38,385 bases of DNA from 2-01-FULL-33-17 sp964401705 (GCA_964401705.1 CAYNZJ010000004.1:1-38385), one strand, 5' to 3'; numbered from the stretch's first letter, positions 6,329 to 15,183 are shown. Notes: generated by a model not told the origin, from the sequence alone. Translations and numbers: made by a program.

Positions 6329-7600
6329 TTATTCGTCCTCGTCAACTGACGGATTAACTTTTAATGTTTCACTATCATCTAGTGATGGTATTTCGACTTC
6401 TTCTAAACTATTTAATTCATTTGTATCGTAACCTTGTTCTTCTTCACTTATTTCTTCAAAAGTATCTTCCATGATTTCTTCAGTGCTTGTATATTGGGCA
6501 TCATTACCTTTGATATCAATTTTCCAACCGGTAAGCTTGGCAGCAAGGCGAACATTTTGTCCACCACGACCAATAGCTAATGATAATTGATCTTCTGGGA
6601 CATCAACTTCGGCAGTATGAGATTCATCATCTATCAAAATATCAAATACTCGAGCTGGAGCTAAAGAATTAGCCACAAACAATGCTGGGTCTTCATCCCA
6701 AGGGATTATGTCTATCTTTTCACCATGTAGTTCATTCATAACAGTTGTTACACGGACACCTTTTTGACCAACACATGCACCAACTGGATCAATACTAGTA
6801 TCGTGTGAAACTACAGCAATTTTTGTTCTTTGTCCGGCTTCACGAGCAATAGCTCTTATTTCTACTGTACCATTAGCGATTTCTGGACATTCCATTGCGA
6901 ATAGGGCTTCAATAAATTTAGGATGAGTCCGAGAAATTCGAATAGAAATTCCACGTGGACCTTGTTCAACTTTATATAAATAACCTCGAATTCTCTCCCC
7001 ACGACGATAATATTCGCCTGGGATTTGCTCTTCAGGAGTCATTATTGCAAAGGCTCGGCCAATAGCAATAGAAACCATTCCACGTTCGATTTTATCAACT
7101 GTCCCGGTAATGATATCTCCTTCTTTTGCCCCAAATTCAGCTAAAATTACTTCTTGCTCTGCTTCACGGATTTTTTGCATTATGACTTGTTTAGCAGTTT
7201 GGGCAGCAATACGACTAAATTCGGTATGTTCTTCCAAAGGAAAAATTATTTCATCCTCGAGAGCTGCTCCGGATTTGATCATTTGAGCATCATTTATAAA
7301 AATATGATGTTCGTCATTATAACGAACCCGAGTATCGTTTTCATCATAATCGACATCTTCGGTTTCTTGGTTAACTATCCGAACTACACTGTCATCAACG
7401 ACAATTTTAACTTGATAAAAGTCTAATTTACCGGTCTCTACATCCATTTGGGCACGAACAATTTGGCCTTTTTTACCGTAGTCTTTTTTATAAGCGGCGG
7501 CAAAAGCCTGTTCAATGGCATCGATAACCTTTTCTTTTGGGATTTTACGCTCCTCACCCAAGGCTTCAAGAGCGGTTTTCATTGTTTTTAAATCCAACAT
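6329..7600 (-). CDS. nusA: Transcription termination/antitermination factor NusA
   Basis: NusA binds RNA polymerase and nascent RNA and modulates pausing and termination. The 423 residues show the N-terminal polymerase-binding domain (ALEALGEERKIPKEKVIDAI), an S1 domain near EGDIITGTVDKIERGMVSI (about 160-180), and two KH domains. The first KH has the VGACVGQKGVRVTTV signature (about 277-291) and the second has LSLAIGRGGQNVRLAAKLTG (about 344-363). It ends in an acidic tail rich in Glu and Asp and lacks the extra C-terminal repeats of the E. coli protein. It heads an operon with ppa and tig. Its leader holds two copies of an 11-bp repeat. Confidence 0.97.
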   Translation of the reverse strand: MLDLKTMKTALEALGEERKIPKEKVIDAIEQAFAAAYKKDYGKKGQIVRAQMDVETGKLDFYQVKIVVDDSVVRIVNQETEDVDYDENDTRVRYNDEHHIFINDAQMIKSGAALEDEIIFPLEEHTEFSRIAAQTAKQVIMQKIREAEQEVILAEFGAKEGDIITGTVDKIERGMVSIAIGRAFAIMTPEEQIPGEYYRRGERIRGYLYKVEQGPRGISIRISRTHPKFIEALFAMECPEIANGTVEIRAIAREAGQRTKIAVVSHDTSIDPVGACVGQKGVRVTTVMNELHGEKIDIIPWDEDPALFVANSLAPARVFDILIDDESHTAEVDVPEDQLSLAIGRGGQNVRLAAKLTGWKIDIKGNDAQYTSTEEIMEDTFEEISEEEQGYDTNELNSLEEVEIPSLDDSETLKVNPSVDEDE

Positions 7601-7630
7601 ATTAACTTGTACTTAAATTATTAACTTGTA
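7601..7630. repeat. two 11-bp direct repeats in the nusA leader
   Basis: ATTAACTTGTA occurs at 7601-7611 and again at 7620-7630, directly before the nusA start (minus strand reading TACAAGTTAAT). It could be a binding site or a small duplication of the start region. Confidence 0.6.
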
Positions 7631-7663
7631 ATACAAAATGAATATACCATAAGAAATCTTGTA

Positions 7664-7693
7664 TTGCAAAGAGTATATATAAATTGATATAAT
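7664..7693 (+). promoter_or_regulatory. leaderless promoter of the GYxW-repeat protein gene
   Basis: TTGCAA (7664-7669), an 18-bp spacer, and TATAAT (7688-7693). The ATG is at 7700, 6 nt after the box, so transcription would start at or next to the A of ATG. Confidence 0.7.
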
Positions 7694-7699
7694 AAATGT

Positions 7700-9646
7700 A
7701 TGAAAAAATTCTTATTTTTATTTTTTGTATTTTTTGGAATATTTGGGTTTTTAAATTTTTCCAATGCCGCAGAATACAACTGTAATGGGAGCCAAAAATG
7801 TGTAGATGTCAAAGGATATCTTTGGGGAGCAGATGACGGAACAAACCCACCAGGGGGAATTGGTTGGATAAATTTAAACAATACTTCTAGCGGATCAAAT
7901 ACTGCTAATGGAGCAGATTATAAAGTTACATTTAACCGTGATACATGGGAATTTACAGGTTATGCATACAGTGAAAACTATGGATACATTAAATTTGGGG
8001 GGTTAAGTAATTTCCCAAGTGGGAATGAGGCTTGTGTTATAAATGAAAAAGGAGGGAATGATTGTGATGTTCATATGATAAAAAATACTAACGGCAGTTA
8101 TGAGATGGTTGGATACGCAAGATTTTGTTTTGTATACGAAACAGGCTGTAGCGGAACACTAAAACCTAGTAATGAACTTGGGGGGCTTGATGGCTGGATA
8201 GGTTTCAAGGGTACAAATTTTAGTATTACATATTCTACTTCAACAAATTCTTTCCAAGGTTACGCTTGGGGTGGTGGTAGTGGTGACCCAAATAATTCTG
8301 AATATGGACAAGGTGTCGGCTGGATAAAATTTATATCTCCAGTTAGTTGTGATGTTTCGACTGGGAAGGATTGTCTTTCAGATAATAGCAAACCTATAGT
8401 TACTCTTACTGCAACACCATCAAAACCAAATTATACCCAAAATGTAACAATTGATTGGGATATAACGGGGGTTAGTTCTTGTGATACAGTAACAGTGTAT
8501 AGTTCTCCCACAAATACAAATTGGGACAGTACAGTTATTTCAAATTTATCCGATAACAAAAATATTGGAACTCTTTCTGGAACACCAAATGTTTTTGGTT
8601 TAACTTGTACATATGGTACAGAAACCGGAACAGCAGAAGTCTTAGTAGAACTTGATTATTCTTCTCCAATTATAACCTTGTCAGCACCTGCTAGCGTAAA
8701 CTATGATGATGATGTCACACTAAACTACAGCATAAGTAATGCCCCATATGGCTGTAATGCTACACTTTATAAAAATGGAGTTATGGAACAAGGGTTTACT
8801 GGTAATAATGGTAATGGAACATTAAATGTGGCAGACTTAAAAGTAACAACAGACTGGGAACTATGGTGTGAAGATGTAACCCCGCCTAGCCCATCAAGAA
8901 CAGGAAGATCAGGTGTAAAGACCACAAGTGTTGTTGTATCAAACCCTGTAATGTCATTAAATGTTGTTGATAATGGTACAAATGACCCAAATGAAATAAC
9001 TTGTACAAATACCGGAGCTAAAATTACATATAGTGTAAGTAATGCTTATCCAAATTCTTGTGTAGCAAAAGTTAATGGATCGACCAGTGTTAGTGGATGG
9101 GGCAATAGTACAACTATTATTCAAGATGGAACAAATCATATATCAACAACTGGAGCTGTAACACAAACTGGAAATATATTATATTCATTAACCTGTATGA
9201 AAATTGATGGAATTACTCCATTTACAGCTGGTGACACAATTACCAGAGATTGTAATTTAACTCCTGGAAGTTTATCTGTAACGGCTTCAAAGGCATGTTA
9301 TGAAACTAGTGAAAATATTGATATCCATTATATTGGGTCAAATTTGCAAGCCAATAGTTGTCAAAAAAACTGGACTGATGCTGGTTGGACTGGGAATCAA
9401 TCAAATTTTGATAATCATTACCAATTCCCAGCAGGAATGATTGGAGTAGGGAATCATTCTTATACAATGTCTAGCTGTGTTGAAGAGGATTATCCTACAA
9501 ATCCACCACTATCAAGTACAGCAACAATCGAAATTAAAACAACTTGCCCAATAGTATGTAATGACCCTTGTGATCCAAATTGTCCAAACTATACTTCATC
9601 GCACCGTTGTGCTCCACTAAAAGGCCCAAAAATTAAAGAACAATAG
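7700..9646 (+). CDS. large secreted protein with GYxW-type repeats and Ig-like region
   Basis: The 648-residue protein is of unknown exact function. A signal peptide covers about residues 1-23 (cleavage after SNAA). Residues 35-210 hold four repeats that begin Gly-Tyr-(Ala/Leu)-(Trp/Tyr/Arg) and end in a Gly-(Trp/Tyr)-Ile-x-(Phe/Leu) strand: GYLWGADDG...GWINL, GYAYSENYGYIKF, GYARF...GWIGF and GYAWGGGSG...GWIKF. From about residue 230 there are several Ser/Thr-rich beta domains of Ig-like character, each with a pair of cysteines (for example SSCDTVTVY and LTCTYG). It ends with a Cys/Pro cluster (CPIVCNDPCDPNCP) and has no membrane anchor or sorting signal. It is probably an extracellular adhesin-like or surface protein of these small cells. 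Confidence 0.85.
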   Translation: MKKFLFLFFVFFGIFGFLNFSNAAEYNCNGSQKCVDVKGYLWGADDGTNPPGGIGWINLNNTSSGSNTANGADYKVTFNRDTWEFTGYAYSENYGYIKFGGLSNFPSGNEACVINEKGGNDCDVHMIKNTNGSYEMVGYARFCFVYETGCSGTLKPSNELGGLDGWIGFKGTNFSITYSTSTNSFQGYAWGGGSGDPNNSEYGQGVGWIKFISPVSCDVSTGKDCLSDNSKPIVTLTATPSKPNYTQNVTIDWDITGVSSCDTVTVYSSPTNTNWDSTVISNLSDNKNIGTLSGTPNVFGLTCTYGTETGTAEVLVELDYSSPIITLSAPASVNYDDDVTLNYSISNAPYGCNATLYKNGVMEQGFTGNNGNGTLNVADLKVTTDWELWCEDVTPPSPSRTGRSGVKTTSVVVSNPVMSLNVVDNGTNDPNEITCTNTGAKITYSVSNAYPNSCVAKVNGSTSVSGWGNSTTIIQDGTNHISTTGAVTQTGNILYSLTCMKIDGITPFTAGDTITRDCNLTPGSLSVTASKACYETSENIDIHYIGSNLQANSCQKNWTDAGWTGNQSNFDNHYQFPAGMIGVGNHSYTMSSCVEEDYPTNPPLSSTATIEIKTTCPIVCNDPCDPNCPNYTSSHRCAPLKGPKIKEQ

Positions 9647-9654
9647 AAAATAAA

Positions 9655-11469
9655 ATGTCCGATGTAATAAAAAAAGATTTAGCTTTTGATTTTACGCAAG
9701 AGCTAATCCAAAACTATATAAAAAATAATCTAACAGTTGGTGGAGAGAATTTACCAGTGGATTTATCATTACCGGTACACACCCAACATGGTGATTTTAC
9801 AACAAACATTGCACTAAGAATTAAAAAAATAAGTAACCCGCCCGCTGGCGGACCAAAAGATATTGCTCAGAATATTTGTAATTATATAAATGAAAATAAC
9901 GGTGGAGTAATAGAAAAAGCTGAAGTTGCTGGACCGGGGTTAATAAATATATTTTTATCAAAAAAAGCAAATTCTGATTTAATTAAAAATATTTTAGAAA
10001 ATAAAAATGATAATTTTAGTTTAAATACTGATACAGGATTACATTGGGTGATAGAACACACTAGCCCTAACCCTAACAAAGCAATGCATTTGGGGCATTT
10101 AAGAAATAATTTGGTGGGAATGAGTTTATCTAACTTGATAGAAGTTTGTGGTGGGGTAGTTACCCGTGATGCAGTGGATAATAATCGTGGAATTGCAATG
10201 GCCAAAGCCATGTACGGATTTTTAGTATTAATGAAAAAATCAGGGAAAGAGAACAGTCTACAAGAATGGATAAATAATCCGGAAGAGTGGTACACACCGA
10301 ATGAAAAAGGGATGCGTCCAGATGTTTTTGTAGCGGACTGTTATGTATATTGTAGTGATTTGATTAAAAACGATACCACTGGTGAAGTTGAAAAAATTGT
10401 TCGCCAAATGGTAGTTGATTGGGAAAATAAAGATAAGAATACTTGGACACTATGGCAACAAATACTGGATTATTCACATGCGGGGATGGATATAACATTG
10501 TCTCGTTTGGGGAATAAATGGGATAAAGTTTGGCATGAACATGAACATTATGAAGATGGTAAAAAATATATCGAACTTGGTTTACAAAAAGGGATATTTA
10601 AAAAGCTGGATGATGGCGCAGTATTAACTCAAATAGAAGAGGTATACAATATTCCAGAGACTATTTTACTAAAAAATGATGGTACAGCACTATATATAAC
10701 TCAAGACATTGCCCTGACGGATTTAAAAAAGAAACACTACAATGCAGATAAACTGGTTTGGGTTATTGGCCCCGAGCAAAGTCTAGCAATGAAACAAATG
10801 TTTGCTGTGTGTGAACAGTTGGGCATTGGTAAACTATCCGACTTTATCCATATTACATATGGGTACATGGGGCTAAAAGATATTGATGGCAATTTTAAAA
10901 AGATGGCATCACGCGAAGGGACAGTTTTATTAATTGATGATTTGATTGATACCGTAAAAAACAAGCTTCTAGCTTCTAGGTTACAGGTTCTGGAAGAGCC
11001 ACAACTAACAGAAAAAATCGCACTCGCGGCAATAAAATTTAGTATATTGAAATGCGAAAAAAATATGAATATGGCATTTGATATAAATGAATCTATCAAT
11101 TTAACAGGGGATAGTGGGGTGTATATTCTATATACTGTTGCCCGCATTAAATCAATCTTAAAAGAAGCTACAAATCGTAATATAAAAATAGATCCTGAAA
11201 AAATAACTGGAAATATCGCAAAAGATGTCATTAGAAAAATTCATAGCTATAAAATAATGTTAAATAGTTCAAGAGAACATCTATCAGTACATCCAGTAGC
11301 GCATTATTTATTGGAATTAGCATCAGTATTTAATTCATGGTACGCAGTTGAAAAAATACTTGATGATAGCGACCAAGTTCCTGAAAAATTAGCAATCTTA
11401 AATGCAGTAGAAGAGACTACAACCAAAGCATTAAAAATTTTAGGTATCGAAACAGTTGAAAAAATGTAA
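9655..11469 (+). CDS. argS: Arginine--tRNA ligase
   Basis: ArgRS charges tRNA-Arg with arginine. The 604-residue class I synthetase has an N-terminal Add1-type domain, the HIGH motif as MHLGHLRNN preceded by HTSPNPNKA (about residues 136-154), and the second signature region as KKMASREGTVLLIDDL (the KMSKS position, in the relaxed form usual for ArgRS). A helical anticodon-binding C-terminal domain follows and ends KALKILGIETVEKM. Length is normal. It follows the secreted-protein gene by 8 nt with no Shine-Dalgarno and could be co-transcribed with it. A bidirectional terminator lies just past the stop. Confidence 0.97.
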   Translation: MSDVIKKDLAFDFTQELIQNYIKNNLTVGGENLPVDLSLPVHTQHGDFTTNIALRIKKISNPPAGGPKDIAQNICNYINENNGGVIEKAEVAGPGLINIFLSKKANSDLIKNILENKNDNFSLNTDTGLHWVIEHTSPNPNKAMHLGHLRNNLVGMSLSNLIEVCGGVVTRDAVDNNRGIAMAKAMYGFLVLMKKSGKENSLQEWINNPEEWYTPNEKGMRPDVFVADCYVYCSDLIKNDTTGEVEKIVRQMVVDWENKDKNTWTLWQQILDYSHAGMDITLSRLGNKWDKVWHEHEHYEDGKKYIELGLQKGIFKKLDDGAVLTQIEEVYNIPETILLKNDGTALYITQDIALTDLKKKHYNADKLVWVIGPEQSLAMKQMFAVCEQLGIGKLSDFIHITYGYMGLKDIDGNFKKMASREGTVLLIDDLIDTVKNKLLASRLQVLEEPQLTEKIALAAIKFSILKCEKNMNMAFDINESINLTGDSGVYILYTVARIKSILKEATNRNIKIDPEKITGNIAKDVIRKIHSYKIMLNSSREHLSVHPVAHYLLELASVFNSWYAVEKILDDSDQVPEKLAILNAVEETTTKALKILGIETVEKM

Positions 11470-11471
11470 AC

Positions 11472-11502
11472 AAAAAATTCCTTCAATCGAAGGAATTTTT
11501 TG
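11472..11502. terminator. bidirectional terminator between argS and the 384-aa gene
   Basis: TTCCTTC (11478-11484) pairs with GAAGGAA (11489-11495), with loop AATC. The stem is extended by an A-run and a T-run on either side. It serves argS (+) and the minus-strand secreted-protein gene. Confidence 0.85.
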
Positions 11503-11509
11503 TTTACAT

Positions 11510-12664
11510 TTAGAATGAATTTGACCAATAAGGGTCACTGTCCCAATTTGGGACCCCGTTACCATTATCAAGAGTTGGTGAATACCACTGCCCATAATCA
11601 TCAGTAATTACCCATTCTCTTTTATACTGATCGACTGTATTACAACTATAAGGGATACTCATTGTACTGGTTTGTGTTGGTCCAGATTGTGCAATTATAT
11701 TCCATGATGCTCCAACTGGATCATATTTATATACTATTCCATGAATTTTTGGATTTTTAAATTGTAAAGTTGAAACCTTGGCTTCGAAAACACAACTTCC
11801 AGGAGAAGTTTGTCCGCCACGAACTAAAAATGCCTTTCCTTTTTGTCCTGTTGGATTAAGACGCCCACCATAAGCAAGTAAAAAACGACTGCCAACAAAG
11901 AATTCTGTTTCTGATTGGTGACAATCAAACATTATTGGATTATTAACTGGTCTAAAATATGTACACTGCGCTACAACTTGATTATTTGTATTATTAGTAG
12001 ATGAAATTGCTCCAGAAAAACTTGGGGTTTGGTACATACTCATATAACTACCTGCTGGACAACCAAGATCGTCCATAATTTTTGTTCCTATATCTTGCGG
12101 ATAAAGACTGCAAGTATTACCAAGACCAATATTTGTAGTGGGGGTATTATTTAAAGTTGAAAGCTCTAAACTATATGAATTTGAAGCGCCTACATCATTT
12201 GCAACTGAAACTTTTGAAAACAAAACTCCATTTATTAACGCTTCAATTTTTTTAGCAGTGGTAGAAGTATTAGTAGGGAAAGATAAATATGAAAATTGAT
12301 TTGTATATTGATCAAAAGGGTCAGAGGTATTTCTAGAACTTACAGTAAAATCATCTGAAATAATTGTATTCCCCACAACTACAGATTTATCACTAAAAAG
12401 ACCATAAGCTTGACCATTTTCAGTAACTCCAAAATATGAACCATTGGCAAGCTGGCTTAATGCTGGGTATAGATTACCGTTACCAGTACCAATTTTTTCA
12501 TAAAGAAAATCTTTATTATTAGGATTTTCAGATTCTGTTTTTAAAACAGGAGGAGTATTACCATTAGGTGGGGAACTGGCTGGACCAACATAATCGGCCG
12601 TAACAAATGAAGCTGTAAAAATTAAAGCAAAAAGAGTTACAATAAAGATATTTTTTTTAGACAT
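11510..12664 (-). CDS. secreted Pro/Asn-motif protein (paralogue 1)
   Basis: This 384-residue exported protein is of unknown function. The signal peptide covers residues 1-23 (cleavage after TA). It is followed by the proline/asparagine segment YVGPASSPPNGNTPPVL. The same pattern (Pro, three or four residues, Pro, Asn, Pro-Ile/Val) starts the mature part of two other secreted proteins in the window. A beta-rich middle follows. The C-terminal half has spaced cysteines, including CSLYP, DLGCPAGSY and AQCTYF, which resemble CP-G-Y sites in the paralogues. There is no membrane anchor. A leaderless promoter lies directly upstream and a terminator follows. A surface or pilus-associated role is plausible but unproven. 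Confidence 0.8.
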   Translation of the reverse strand: MSKKNIFIVTLFALIFTASFVTADYVGPASSPPNGNTPPVLKTESENPNNKDFLYEKIGTGNGNLYPALSQLANGSYFGVTENGQAYGLFSDKSVVVGNTIISDDFTVSSRNTSDPFDQYTNQFSYLSFPTNTSTTAKKIEALINGVLFSKVSVANDVGASNSYSLELSTLNNTPTTNIGLGNTCSLYPQDIGTKIMDDLGCPAGSYMSMYQTPSFSGAISSTNNTNNQVVAQCTYFRPVNNPIMFDCHQSETEFFVGSRFLLAYGGRLNPTGQKGKAFLVRGGQTSPGSCVFEAKVSTLQFKNPKIHGIVYKYDPVGASWNIIAQSGPTQTSTMSIPYSCNTVDQYKREWVITDDYGQWYSPTLDNGNGVPNWDSDPYWSNSF

Positions 12665-12670
12665 GCTTAT

Positions 12671-12699
12671 ATTATACCAAGCTATAATTTTATATGCAA
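12671..12699 (-). promoter_or_regulatory. leaderless promoter of the 384-aa secreted-protein gene
   Basis: On the minus strand there is TTGCAT (12699-12694), a 17-bp spacer, and TATAAT (12676-12671), then 6 nt to the ATG at 12664. Confidence 0.7.
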
Positions 12700-12701
12700 A
12701 A

Positions 12702-12833
12702 CCCCGTTAGAACTTTTCGGTCGGCATAACACAAGATCGACTTCTAACGGGGGATAAATTAAACATAAAAGAGGGCCTGCCCCGTTAGAGGTAGGTTATA
12801 TTTATAACAGTTAGCTCTAATGGGGTTATCCCC
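12702..12833. repeat. tandem hairpins sharing CCCCGTTAGA
   Basis: CCCCGTTAGAA (12702-12712) pairs perfectly with TTCTAACGGGG (12742-12752), with an inner GTCG/CGAC stem. CCCCGTTAGAG (12780-12790) pairs with CTCTAATGGGG (12815-12825), with an inner GTTATA/TATAAC hairpin. The last GGGG can instead pair with CCCC at 12830-12833, giving mutually exclusive folds. They lie upstream of the T9SS-tail gene promoter. Confidence 0.7.
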
Positions 12834-12871
12834 ATGCTGTGTAAAAACTGGATTTATCTCAAAAAAAGTGG

Positions 12872-12877
12872 TATAAT
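12872..12877 (+). promoter_or_regulatory. probable -10 box of the T9SS-tail gene
   Basis: TATAAT at 12872-12877, with only a weak -35 (TGGATT at 12849-12854, 17-bp spacer). The ATG is 28 nt from the box, so this gene would have a real leader of about 20 nt, unlike its neighbours. Confidence 0.5.
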
Positions 12878-12904
12878 GGTGTTAATAAATAAAAATCTGA
12901 AATT

Positions 12905-14302
12905 ATGAAAAATTTATTCTTCGCCCTTTTAGGGCTGATTGCTTGCTCCTTAACAAGTAAAGGACAGGAAAACCCAATAACAACCAAGTTGTATTGGGAT
13001 TCAGTTTCTGAGGGGAATTTTAATATCCCTCAAGATGGAAATCGTAACCAGTTTTTTAAACTAGGAGACAAAGTTGTCTTCCCGGTTGAGCAAAATTCTG
13101 GAACTACTCCAACAACTGTTGGAGGGTTGCAAAACTTACAACCTTTAGCAGTATTCAATACTGCCACCGGACAGTTTGGTAACACAAATACCAATTGGAC
13201 TGGTGACCCCGTAAATCCAATGTATCTGCATCAATCGTCTAATCCTGAAACATTCTTTATTTTTGATAGTATAAAGATTTACCGAGCTGTTATAAAAAAT
13301 GACTCTGTGGTTTATACACAAATTCAAAATCAAGTTAATCGGAACTACTATGGTTACCATGAAAGTGGTAATAATATTTATATCTTCGGATACAAATACG
13401 TAATGGTTTTAGACAAAGCTGGGAATTTGATCAAAGAAATTGACGTAAATTATGGTTCTGGTGGTTCTACACTAAGAGACCTTTATACTGTTTCTGAATA
13501 CCAAAACCAAATCTATTTAGGATTTGAGAACGCTGGTGCTGGAATGGGAATTTTAAACCCTAATACAGGGGAGGTTTCTATTGATAGATCTGTCTCTCAA
13601 CACGGTGGATGTAAGATTAGATTGATTGGGGATAGCCTGTATATGGCGACTACATCTATGGATTTCCATAAATTTTCGTCTACGTTATATAAAATGCGTA
13701 ACGGAAAATGGACACCCATAATTGCTGGCTCAAAACTACCAGAACTTCATAATGAAAAGTGGTATGTACGCATCACAGATAACGACGCGTATTATATTGC
13801 TTCAAAAGAAGCTCTTGGAGTAAAGGAAAACTTTTATGAATTTACACCTAATGTGGATTCTGTTATTCCTAAAACCATAATCTATCCTATCCGTGACCCA
13901 CGGGCAGACACAATTGATTTTTGGAACAATTATTATCACCGTTTCCAAGATCGTCATGGGCTAGGAATAGTCCCTGTTATAGATTACGTGTTTGAAAACA
14001 CTACTGGTGCAGTGTACGGGTTTGGTAACAACTTCGTTGCTAAATTAACCCCGCACAGCACTGGAACTGGGTTTAATAAAAAATTAACCTTGCCAAAGGT
14101 TACAATTTACCCAAACCCTGCTAGTGAAAAAATCACTATTGCCGGTCTTATAAAAGAGACCCTGGTAAATGTGACCAATCTCGATGGTCAAACTGTTTTT
14201 TCTGTCCTTTCTACAGGGGAGGTTGATATCTCAACACTTACTCCTGGTTTATACTTTGTAAACATTTCTGGCTTTACAACTGGAAAGTTTATGAAAAAAT
14301 AA
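12905..14302 (+). CDS. secreted propeller-like protein with T9SS-type C-terminal sorting domain
   Basis: This is a 465-residue exported protein. The signal peptide covers about residues 1-20 and ends SKGQ, a style common in Bacteroidota; an LIAC segment could also be a lipobox. The middle (about 30-380) has repeated beta-strand blocks such as VMVLDKAGNLIKEI and MGILNPNTGEVSI, consistent with a beta-propeller. The last 75 or so residues look like a type A T9SS sorting domain: TIYPNPASEKITI, then NVTNLDGQTVF, then a DISTLTPGLYFVNI strand and a terminal GKFMKK. In Bacteroidota this domain targets proteins across the outer membrane. Neither the window nor known CPR cell architecture suggests such a system, so acquisition from a Bacteroidota donor is inferred. 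It has its own promoter and terminator, and structured repeats lie upstream. Confidence 0.88.
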   Translation: MKNLFFALLGLIACSLTSKGQENPITTKLYWDSVSEGNFNIPQDGNRNQFFKLGDKVVFPVEQNSGTTPTTVGGLQNLQPLAVFNTATGQFGNTNTNWTGDPVNPMYLHQSSNPETFFIFDSIKIYRAVIKNDSVVYTQIQNQVNRNYYGYHESGNNIYIFGYKYVMVLDKAGNLIKEIDVNYGSGGSTLRDLYTVSEYQNQIYLGFENAGAGMGILNPNTGEVSIDRSVSQHGGCKIRLIGDSLYMATTSMDFHKFSSTLYKMRNGKWTPIIAGSKLPELHNEKWYVRITDNDAYYIASKEALGVKENFYEFTPNVDSVIPKTIIYPIRDPRADTIDFWNNYYHRFQDRHGLGIVPVIDYVFENTTGAVYGFGNNFVAKLTPHSTGTGFNKKLTLPKVTIYPNPASEKITIAGLIKETLVNVTNLDGQTVFSVLSTGEVDISTLTPGLYFVNISGFTTGKFMKK

Positions 14303-14322
14303 ACAAATAAAAACCTTTTAAC

Positions 14323-14356
14323 GCCATATCGGATCAAACCGATATGGCATTTTTTA
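14323..14356 (+). terminator. terminator of the T9SS-tail gene
   Basis: GCCATATCGG (14323-14332) pairs with CCGATATGGC (14339-14348), followed by ATTTTTTATTTT. Confidence 0.88.
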
Positions 14357-14390
14357 TTTTAAAATATATTTCTATAATTTTAGATAAAAT

Positions 14391-14414
14391 AAAACCCCTA
14401 TTGAAGGGGGTTTA
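14391..14414 (-). terminator. terminator of the three-gene secreted-protein operon
   Basis: AAAACCCCT (14391-14399) pairs with AGGGGGTTT (14405-14413). The minus strand is T-rich after the stem (GGGGTTTTATTTT). Confidence 0.7.
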
Positions 14415-14417
14415 TTT

Positions 14418-15182
14418 TTAATAACAACGATTATGATTTCTACCAGTAGATGTTATGTATGGAGTAAGCACATAACACCTTGCAACTATTTCACTACCGG
14501 TACCTGGTATAATTTGTTGCATATAAGTTGCTACACTAGTTATTGGGTATGATGTAGATTGATCAATAGTATAATCATAAGGACAACCTTTATTTTTTAA
14601 ATCATCAGCTGTTAAATAACAATATGCACCTGTTGGGCCAGAGGAACCAGGTGTGTAACCAATATTTATTGGTAATTCTAAAGAAGGATCAACATACAAA
14701 TTATAATTTGCTGGTGATGCACTGCTGGACCCCACAACAATTCTAGCAGTTTTTGTATAGTCATTTACAGCAAATTTTCTTGGTTGGCCATTAAATGTTT
14801 GCCATAAATTTGTATCCATTGAATTCCCAAATATAAATGAATGATTTGTGCTACCAGAATCTGGAATTTCAGAATTAATACTACCACTACCAGATACAGA
14901 CATTGCTCCACTAGATGTTTGACCAGCTACAACCAAAGCATCATCATTCAACCGTGAATCTTGAAGAGGATTTGACGCTGTATAAATTCCTAATTTTCCA
15001 ATTTTTACAAAAGGGCTATCACCACTAACATCTGATGTTGTAATTGGAGCAGGGGTATTATTACTAGGAGCAGTATTAGATGGATCAACATAGTTTGCAT
15101 TTAAATAAGTTAACCCCATACCAAAACCAAGCCCGATTATAATTAATATTATATATGAAGTATATTTTTTTGTTTTAATCAT
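14418..15182 (-). CDS. secreted Pro/Asn-motif protein (paralogue 2)
   Basis: The product is 254 residues counted from the ATG at 15182, which follows the stop of the preceding gene by one base (TAATATG); an ATG at 15194 is also possible. An N-terminal hydrophobic helix (YIILIIIGLGFGMGLTYL) acts as signal or anchor. It is followed by YVDPSNTAPSNNTPAPI, the motif shared with the other two secreted proteins here. A Ser/Gly-rich beta region follows. The C-terminus has cysteines in a pattern like its paralogues (YCYLTADDLKNKGCPYDY and ARCYVL). It is the third gene of an operon with the 92-aa membrane protein and paralogue 3. Function is unknown; surface display or pilus tip are possibilities. Confidence 0.8.
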   Translation of the reverse strand: MIKTKKYTSYIILIIIGLGFGMGLTYLNANYVDPSNTAPSNNTPAPITTSDVSGDSPFVKIGKLGIYTASNPLQDSRLNDDALVVAGQTSSGAMSVSGSGSINSEIPDSGSTNHSFIFGNSMDTNLWQTFNGQPRKFAVNDYTKTARIVVGSSSASPANYNLYVDPSLELPINIGYTPGSSGPTGAYCYLTADDLKNKGCPYDYTIDQSTSYPITSVATYMQQIIPGTGSEIVARCYVLTPYITSTGRNHNRCY

Positions 15183-15183
15183 A

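Noticed and set aside
7621..7881. Open frame of 86 codons on the minus strand upstream of nusA
   Set aside because: It overlaps the start of the strongly supported secreted-protein gene, has no start context, and its translation looks like antisense of a signal peptide.
12702..12833. CRISPR array in the hairpin region
   Set aside because: There are only two related arms, in inverted pairs, with no regular direct repeats or spacers. No cas gene is in the window.
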